From positions 1 to 11,398 of the forward strand of contig JAUNRY010000047.1 in NCBI GenBank assembly GCA_030539475.1: DNA of 11,398 nucleotides, in the 5' to 3' direction. Under the pieces are notes generated by a model. The model was not told the origin of the DNA. It worked only from the letters and a program-made list of their open reading frames with translations, and did not search any database. Below are positions 7,283 through 11,398 of the stretch, piece by piece; position 1 is the stretch's first letter; every line of letters begins with the position of its first letter. This DNA comes from Bacteroidia bacterium (lineage in GTDB: Bacteria; Bacteroidota; Bacteroidia; Bacteroidales; Dysgonomonadaceae). The position numbers and the translations under genes are program-made.

Positions 7283-8803
7283 ATGAACTGTATAAAACAT
7301 CTTAAAACCGCGCTGATTATAGGTGGAGTTACTGTTGGTTCCGGACTATCAAGAGCGCAACAAACTCAAGATAATCGACCCAAAAATGTGTTATTGATTT
7401 TGGTCGATGATCTGAAACCCAATTTAGGCTGCTATGGCGATAAAGTTGCTGTTAGTCCCAATATCGACAGGCTTGCGGCAAACGGCATCCGTTTCAATAT
7501 GGCGTATTGCAACCAGGCTGTAAGTATGGCCTCGCGTTACAATTTGCTTACAGGAGCACGTTCTACCAGCACCGGTTTGTATAATTTTGGCTCCGAATTC
7601 AGAGACGCTTATCCCGATGCGATTACATTGCCCCAATATTTCATGAATGCCGGTTACCATACCGAAGCCTCCGGCAAGGTATTTCATGTAGGACACGGCA
7701 ATACCGATGATAAAGCATCGTGGAGTATACCTCATCATAAGGAAAAAGTAATTGAGTATTTATTGCCTGAAAGTACTGGCCGGCAGCTAACGCGTGAAGA
7801 AGCCTTTTTCGAAAATACTTCTCTGTTTTTTTCGGATTTGCCTCCTAACAGAGAACTGCCGCGCGGCGCCGCATGGGAATCACCCGATGTGCTTGACGAG
7901 GCGTACGGAGACGGCAGACTGGCTACACATGCCATATCGAGATTACGCGAATTGAATAAGAATCCCGAGCAACCCTTCTTTATGGCTCTGGGTTTTGCGA
8001 GGCCGCACCTCCCTTTTTGTGCACCCAAAAAATACTGGGATATGTACGACCCGGAAGAATTTCCCATGCCGGAATATGAAAAAGACCCTGAAAATGCGCC
8101 GGAAATGGCCATAAAAAGAGGTGGAGAAATAGACCAGTTTAAGCCGATACCGGCAGGCCGCCATGTTTTTCCGGATTCGTTAACGAGAAAGTTAATTCAT
8201 GGTTATTACGCTTCGATGAGTTACATGGATGCTCAGCTTGGCAGGGTAATCGATGAATTGAAACGCCTGAATATGTTTGAAAATACGATTATTGTTCTTT
8301 GGGGCGATCACGGTTGGCATTTAGGCGATCACGGATATTGGACAAAACACACCAACTACGAACAAGCAAACACAATTCCGCTGATTATGGTTTCACACGG
8401 CGTTACCAAGCCCGGGAGCTCAACGAACCAATTAGCCGAAACCGTCGATATTTATCCCACTTTAACAGAATTGGCGGGATTGGGAAAACCAGTAGCTCCA
8501 CAACCAATAGACGGCATAAGTATGGTTCCGGTCTTGAAAAATCCCGATAAAAAAATCCGGGATCATGCCTATCATGCTTTTCCTCATGGAGGATATATCG
8601 GAAGAGCCATCAGAACGGAAAGGTACCGGTTGGTTGAATGGAAAAACCGGGATGATGCAGGTGATGTCATATACGAACTCTATGATTACCGGTTAGACCC
8701 ATTGGAAACCAAAAACGTAGCGCAGGAGCAGCCCAAAGTAGTAAACGAAATAAAGAAAATTTTAGCAAGACATCCCGAAGCTAAAAGGCAATATAGGAAG
8801 TAG
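7283..8803 (+). CDS. Exported serine-type sulfatase, iduronate-2-sulfatase-like
   Basis: The 506-residue product has an N-terminal hydrophobic segment with likely cleavage after SRA (residue 25), so it acts in the periplasm or beyond. The sulfatase core is clear. LILVDD (38-43) supplies metal-binding Asp42 and Asp43. SMASR (81-85) is the C/S-X-P/A-X-R site whose Ser81 would become formylglycine. WGDHGWHLGDHG (340-351) gives Asp342 and His343, and TKHTNYE (354-360) gives Lys355. RPHLPFCAPKKYW (240-252) and the overall layout match iduronate-2-sulfatase-like enzymes rather than arylsulfatase A types. It should remove sulfate esters from sugars; the exact sugar and position are not readable. Because the site is Ser rather than Cys, maturation needs an anaerobic radical-SAM sulfatase-maturating enzyme, which is not encoded here. 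It is the last gene of the visible five-gene cluster, 12 bases after DUF418, and a 188-base gap follows. Length is normal for the family and the active site looks complete. Confidence 0.93.
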   Translation: MNCIKHLKTALIIGGVTVGSGLSRAQQTQDNRPKNVLLILVDDLKPNLGCYGDKVAVSPNIDRLAANGIRFNMAYCNQAVSMASRYNLLTGARSTSTGLYNFGSEFRDAYPDAITLPQYFMNAGYHTEASGKVFHVGHGNTDDKASWSIPHHKEKVIEYLLPESTGRQLTREEAFFENTSLFFSDLPPNRELPRGAAWESPDVLDEAYGDGRLATHAISRLRELNKNPEQPFFMALGFARPHLPFCAPKKYWDMYDPEEFPMPEYEKDPENAPEMAIKRGGEIDQFKPIPAGRHVFPDSLTRKLIHGYYASMSYMDAQLGRVIDELKRLNMFENTIIVLWGDHGWHLGDHGYWTKHTNYEQANTIPLIMVSHGVTKPGSSTNQLAETVDIYPTLTELAGLGKPVAPQPIDGISMVPVLKNPDKKIRDHAYHAFPHGGYIGRAIRTERYRLVEWKNRDDAGDVIYELYDYRLDPLETKNVAQEQPKVVNEIKKILARHPEAKRQYRK

Positions 8804-8808
8804 GTTTG

Positions 8809-8826
8809 AATTATTTTATAATTTTT
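8809..8826 (+). terminator. Weak AT-only hairpin after the sulfatase gene
   Basis: AATTAT and ATAATT form a perfect 6-bp stem around a TTT loop, followed directly by TTT, starting six bases after the sulfatase stop codon. The position suits a transcription terminator at the end of the five-gene cluster. The stem has no G-C pairs and the T-run is short, so it may be ineffective or fortuitous in this AT-rich stretch. Confidence 0.25.
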
Positions 8827-8927
8827 AGTGATTGATTGCTAAGGTGTTTGTTTCGAGGTTATTATGTTTTTGAACTGTTGCCAAATAAGCCGACCATTTT
8901 CTTTTTTGTTATTTTTTGAGACAATAG

Positions 8928-8942
8928 TTGCATAGTATGTAA
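8928..8942. repeat. Small imperfect palindrome upstream of the susC-like gene
   Basis: TTGCATAGTATGTAA is two 7-base arms around a central G, with one mismatched pair (G against T). It ends 49 bases before the start codon, where a regulator could bind. A palindrome this short can arise by chance in AT-rich DNA, and no second copy was seen in the window. Confidence 0.3.
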
Positions 8943-8991
8943 AGAAATTTTTGTTGCTTTGAATGATTATTAATAAAAAATTATTTAATAC

Positions 8992-11398
8992 ATGAGAATT
9001 AGATTTAACTTTTTAATGATTCTACTCTTCTTCCCTTTATTGATTTTTGCACAAACGCAAATCCAAGTAAGTGGAACGGTTGTAGACGAGAGAGGTGAGC
9101 CAATAATTGGCGCAAATGTAGTTGAAGTGGGAAATCCCTCAAACGGTACAATTACCGATATTGATGGTAATTTTACCTTTTCAGTCTCACAAGGTCGTAG
9201 CATAAGTATTTCATATATTGGATACTACTCGCAAGAGTTGACAGCTACAAGTACACCTATGAATATTGTGCTGGCAGAAGATACCCACAATCTGGAAGAA
9301 TTGGTGGTAATTGGCTACCAAACGGTAAGAAAAGCCGATTTAACCGGGGCTGTATCAGTGTTTAGGCCGGAAACGATGAAAAATGCTGTTGTAACCGGTA
9401 CGGTAGCTGATGCATTGACCACAGTACCCGGTTTATTTGTAAGATCTTCAGGACAGCCAGGAGCAGAAGGATTCATACAAATTCGTGGAACCTCCACTTT
9501 CGGCACCAGCAATCCTCTTTATGTAATTGACGGAATTGCTGTTGGAACTGCTAATCGTGATTTTAATTACAATGATATTGAAAGCATTCAGATTCTTAAG
9601 GATGCATCCGCGGCTGCCATATATGGTTCCAGAGCTGCAAATGGAGTTATCATTATTACAACCAAAAAAGGTCGCGAGGGGGCTATGAAAATAGATGTAT
9701 CGGCTAAAAGTACATTTCAGTGGTTGCCTCGTTACAATTTAGCAAATCGCGAGCAGTGGATATCTCTAAACGACATTGCTTTCAGGAATGCCGGAAGACA
9801 GCCGGCAACGCACTCTGATGACAATACAGACTGGCAGAATGAAGTGTTTAAGACAGGAATAATACAAGACTACAACATTAGTTTTTCAGGAGGAAGCCAA
9901 AATAGCTCCTATTTTTTGTCGGGCAATTATCAAGGAAATGATGGCACTACTATTGGAACCGAAAGCCGAAGATTGACAGCCAGAGTAAACACATCAATCC
10001 ACAGGGATTTTGGCGAAAATTTAAGATTTACGATTGGCGAAAACTTAGTCATCAGTAATTATTATGTAGATGAATTGAATACAAACCCAATTACCGATGT
10101 ATGGAGAATGCTCCCCACCATTCCTATTTATGACGATAGAAATCCCGGAGGTTTTGGTTACGGCGACGGTACAAGAGATGTTACTTTTGGCGTAAACCCA
10201 ATAGCTCGTGAAAATTTGGAAACAACTACCAATGAAAATCTTAGAATAAGAGGAAACGCTTTTATGGAGTTTGATATTTTCAACGTATTGAAATATCGTT
10301 TTAATTTTGGACTTGTTACAAGCTCCGACTCTCATCTTTATCTGAGAAAGAGCGGTTCCTGGTCTTACAATCAACCTATTGACCCCACAAGTGTTAACAG
10401 AAACAAAGGTTCCTACAAATCTTTGGTATATGACAATACTCTTGAATTCAACGAAACTATCGGTTTAAATCAGATTTCCGCTGTAGTAGGAAGCAGTTAT
10501 ATGACGGAAGATTATTCTCAGATATGGGGTACAAAAAGCGATGTATTAATGACCGGAAATGATTATTTTAAACAACTCGACGGAGCATTACGAGATCCGA
10601 GAACAGGTAGCTTTCAGAATTTAGCAAAATTATTTTCGCTTTTTGGAAGAGTAAACTATACGTATGACAACAAATATATTTTAAGCGCAACTATTCGAAG
10701 AGATGCATCTTCCCGGTTTGGGCCCGATTACAGAAATGGAGTATTTCCCTCCATAGCAGGAGCTTGGAGAATAAGTCAGGAAGACTTTTTTAATGTTCCT
10801 TGGATAAGCGATTTAAAATTAAGAGCCAATTATGGAGTGCTAGGAAGCTCCAATATCGGCTACTGGGATTGGACACCCTTTATAACTGTTTATCCGCAGA
10901 CAATATTCGGAACAGGCCAAAACCTTAATACAGGAATGACCCAAATCAGGTTGGTAAATACGGACTTAAAATGGGAAGAATTGCACCAGTTTAATACAGG
11001 CTTTGACGCACTTTTGTTCAATAATAAATTCGAAATCACTGCGGATTATTTCAATAAAACAACCGAAGATGTATTAACAGGAATGCAAATTCTGATGACT
11101 ACCGGAAACAGCGGAGGCAATCCTATGGTCAACGCAGCATCACTAAAAAATACAGGTGTTGAACTTGCACTGAATTGGAGAGATAGTTTCAATAGCCTAA
11201 ATTATTCCGTTGGAATTAATACATCCTATATTAAAAATGAAATCTTGAAATTAGGCTACGACAGAGAGTTTTTCACCCAATGGAACACCCAGTCCCACGT
11301 TGGAAGGCCCATAGGAGAGTGGTATTTAATTAAAACCGACGGAATATTCCGTACACAGGAAGAAATAATGAATCATGTGAACAGTACCGGCCAACTCA
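8992..11398 (+). CDS. SusC/RagA-type TonB-linked outer-membrane transporter, 3'-truncated
   Basis: The frame runs from ATG 8992 to the window edge without a stop (802 complete codons). These transporters are usually about 1,000 residues or more, so the C-terminal part of the barrel is missing. A signal peptide (MRIRFNFLMILLFFPLLIFA) precedes a carboxypeptidase-regulatory-like domain (about residues 26-95; VSGTVVDERGEPIIGANV). Next come the TonB-interaction segment NLEELVVIGYQ (100-110), the start of the plug LTGAVSV (117-123), and plug signatures IQIRGTSTF (162-170), PLYVIDGI (175-182) and ILKDASAAAIYGSRAANG (201-218). The remainder is aromatic-rich beta-barrel, including YLIKTDGIF near the edge. 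There is no STN domain, so it is not the type that signals through an anti-sigma factor by that route. With a SusD-like lipoprotein it would import oligosaccharides using TonB energy. The substrate is not readable. It is separated from the enzyme cluster by 188 bases and looks more AT-rich than the upstream genes. Confidence 0.95.
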   Translation, partial: MRIRFNFLMILLFFPLLIFAQTQIQVSGTVVDERGEPIIGANVVEVGNPSNGTITDIDGNFTFSVSQGRSISISYIGYYSQELTATSTPMNIVLAEDTHNLEELVVIGYQTVRKADLTGAVSVFRPETMKNAVVTGTVADALTTVPGLFVRSSGQPGAEGFIQIRGTSTFGTSNPLYVIDGIAVGTANRDFNYNDIESIQILKDASAAAIYGSRAANGVIIITTKKGREGAMKIDVSAKSTFQWLPRYNLANREQWISLNDIAFRNAGRQPATHSDDNTDWQNEVFKTGIIQDYNISFSGGSQNSSYFLSGNYQGNDGTTIGTESRRLTARVNTSIHRDFGENLRFTIGENLVISNYYVDELNTNPITDVWRMLPTIPIYDDRNPGGFGYGDGTRDVTFGVNPIARENLETTTNENLRIRGNAFMEFDIFNVLKYRFNFGLVTSSDSHLYLRKSGSWSYNQPIDPTSVNRNKGSYKSLVYDNTLEFNETIGLNQISAVVGSSYMTEDYSQIWGTKSDVLMTGNDYFKQLDGALRDPRTGSFQNLAKLFSLFGRVNYTYDNKYILSATIRRDASSRFGPDYRNGVFPSIAGAWRISQEDFFNVPWISDLKLRANYGVLGSSNIGYWDWTPFITVYPQTIFGTGQNLNTGMTQIRLVNTDLKWEELHQFNTGFDALLFNNKFEITADYFNKTTEDVLTGMQILMTTGNSGGNPMVNAASLKNTGVELALNWRDSFNSLNYSVGINTSYIKNEILKLGYDREFFTQWNTQSHVGRPIGEWYLIKTDGIFRTQEEIMNHVNSTGQL

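Larger units (their letters stand above)
8804..8991 (+). promoter_or_regulatory. Intergenic leader, probable promoter region of the susC-like gene
   Basis: This 188-base gap is the only long non-coding stretch in the window and is clearly AT-rich. Other gaps are 4-23 bases, so a new transcription unit probably begins here. I looked for the Bacteroidota promoter pattern (TTTG, about 20 bases, TAnnTTTG) and found no good full match. The closest candidate is TTGCTTTG at 8954-8961 (one mismatch to the -7 box), with TTG at 8928-8930 about 23 bases upstream. The only exact TAnnTTTG (8801-8808) overlaps the sulfatase stop and lacks a partner box. No strong Shine-Dalgarno precedes the ATG at 8992. 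No riboswitch or tRNA was recognised. Confidence 0.4.

Noticed and set aside
8902..8918. T-rich repeat-like stretch (two TTTTTTG units) as a promoter or repeat element
   Set aside because: The units do not fit the TAnnTTTG spacing and are explained by local T-richness.
10045..10374. A 109-codon - strand frame inside the susC-like gene
   Set aside because: The + strand frame is continuous and clearly encodes the TonB-dependent barrel here. The antisense frame is incidental.

Overview
The window looks like an accessory carbohydrate-utilisation region from a Bacteroidota genome, probably of the Bacteroidales type. The evidence is a SusC/RagA-type TonB-linked outer-membrane porin, several exported glycan-degrading enzymes including a lipoprotein, a serine-type sulfatase, and AT-rich leaders without clear Shine-Dalgarno sequences. 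Genus-level placement cannot be made from the sequence alone. All six genes lie on the + strand. No RNA genes, insertion sequences, CRISPR arrays or integrase-type genes are visible.

Region 1 (bases 1-8803) is a compact five-gene cluster with gaps of only 23, 4, 10 and 12 bases, so it is very likely one transcript that began upstream of the window. In order it holds: the 3' part of a large exported 'glutaminase'-family protein (DUF4964/DUF5127/DUF4965/DUF1793 type) with a galactose-binding-like module near its N-terminus; a GH76 lipoprotein related to alpha-1,6-mannanases; a GH127-family (DUF1680) protein related to beta-L-arabinofuranosidases; a DUF418 polytopic membrane protein; and an iduronate-2-sulfatase-like enzyme of the serine type.

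Region 2 (8804-8991) is a 188-base AT-rich gap, the only sizeable intergenic space. It carries a weak AT-only hairpin just after the sulfatase stop and a small imperfect palindrome upstream of the next gene. It probably separates two transcription units.

Region 3 (8992 to the right edge) is a SusC-like TonB-dependent transporter, still open at the edge after 802 codons. A susD-like gene would be expected just beyond the window.

Taken together this resembles part of a polysaccharide utilisation locus. Enzymes at the cell surface or in the periplasm would trim a complex glycan (alpha-mannan backbone, arabinofuranose-like side sugar, sulfate ester), and a SusC/SusD pair would import oligosaccharides. 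The substrate is an inference from enzyme families. The least understood parts are the 'glutaminase' protein and the DUF418 membrane protein, and they are the best places to look for undescribed biology. I found no clear evidence of a wholly new system.
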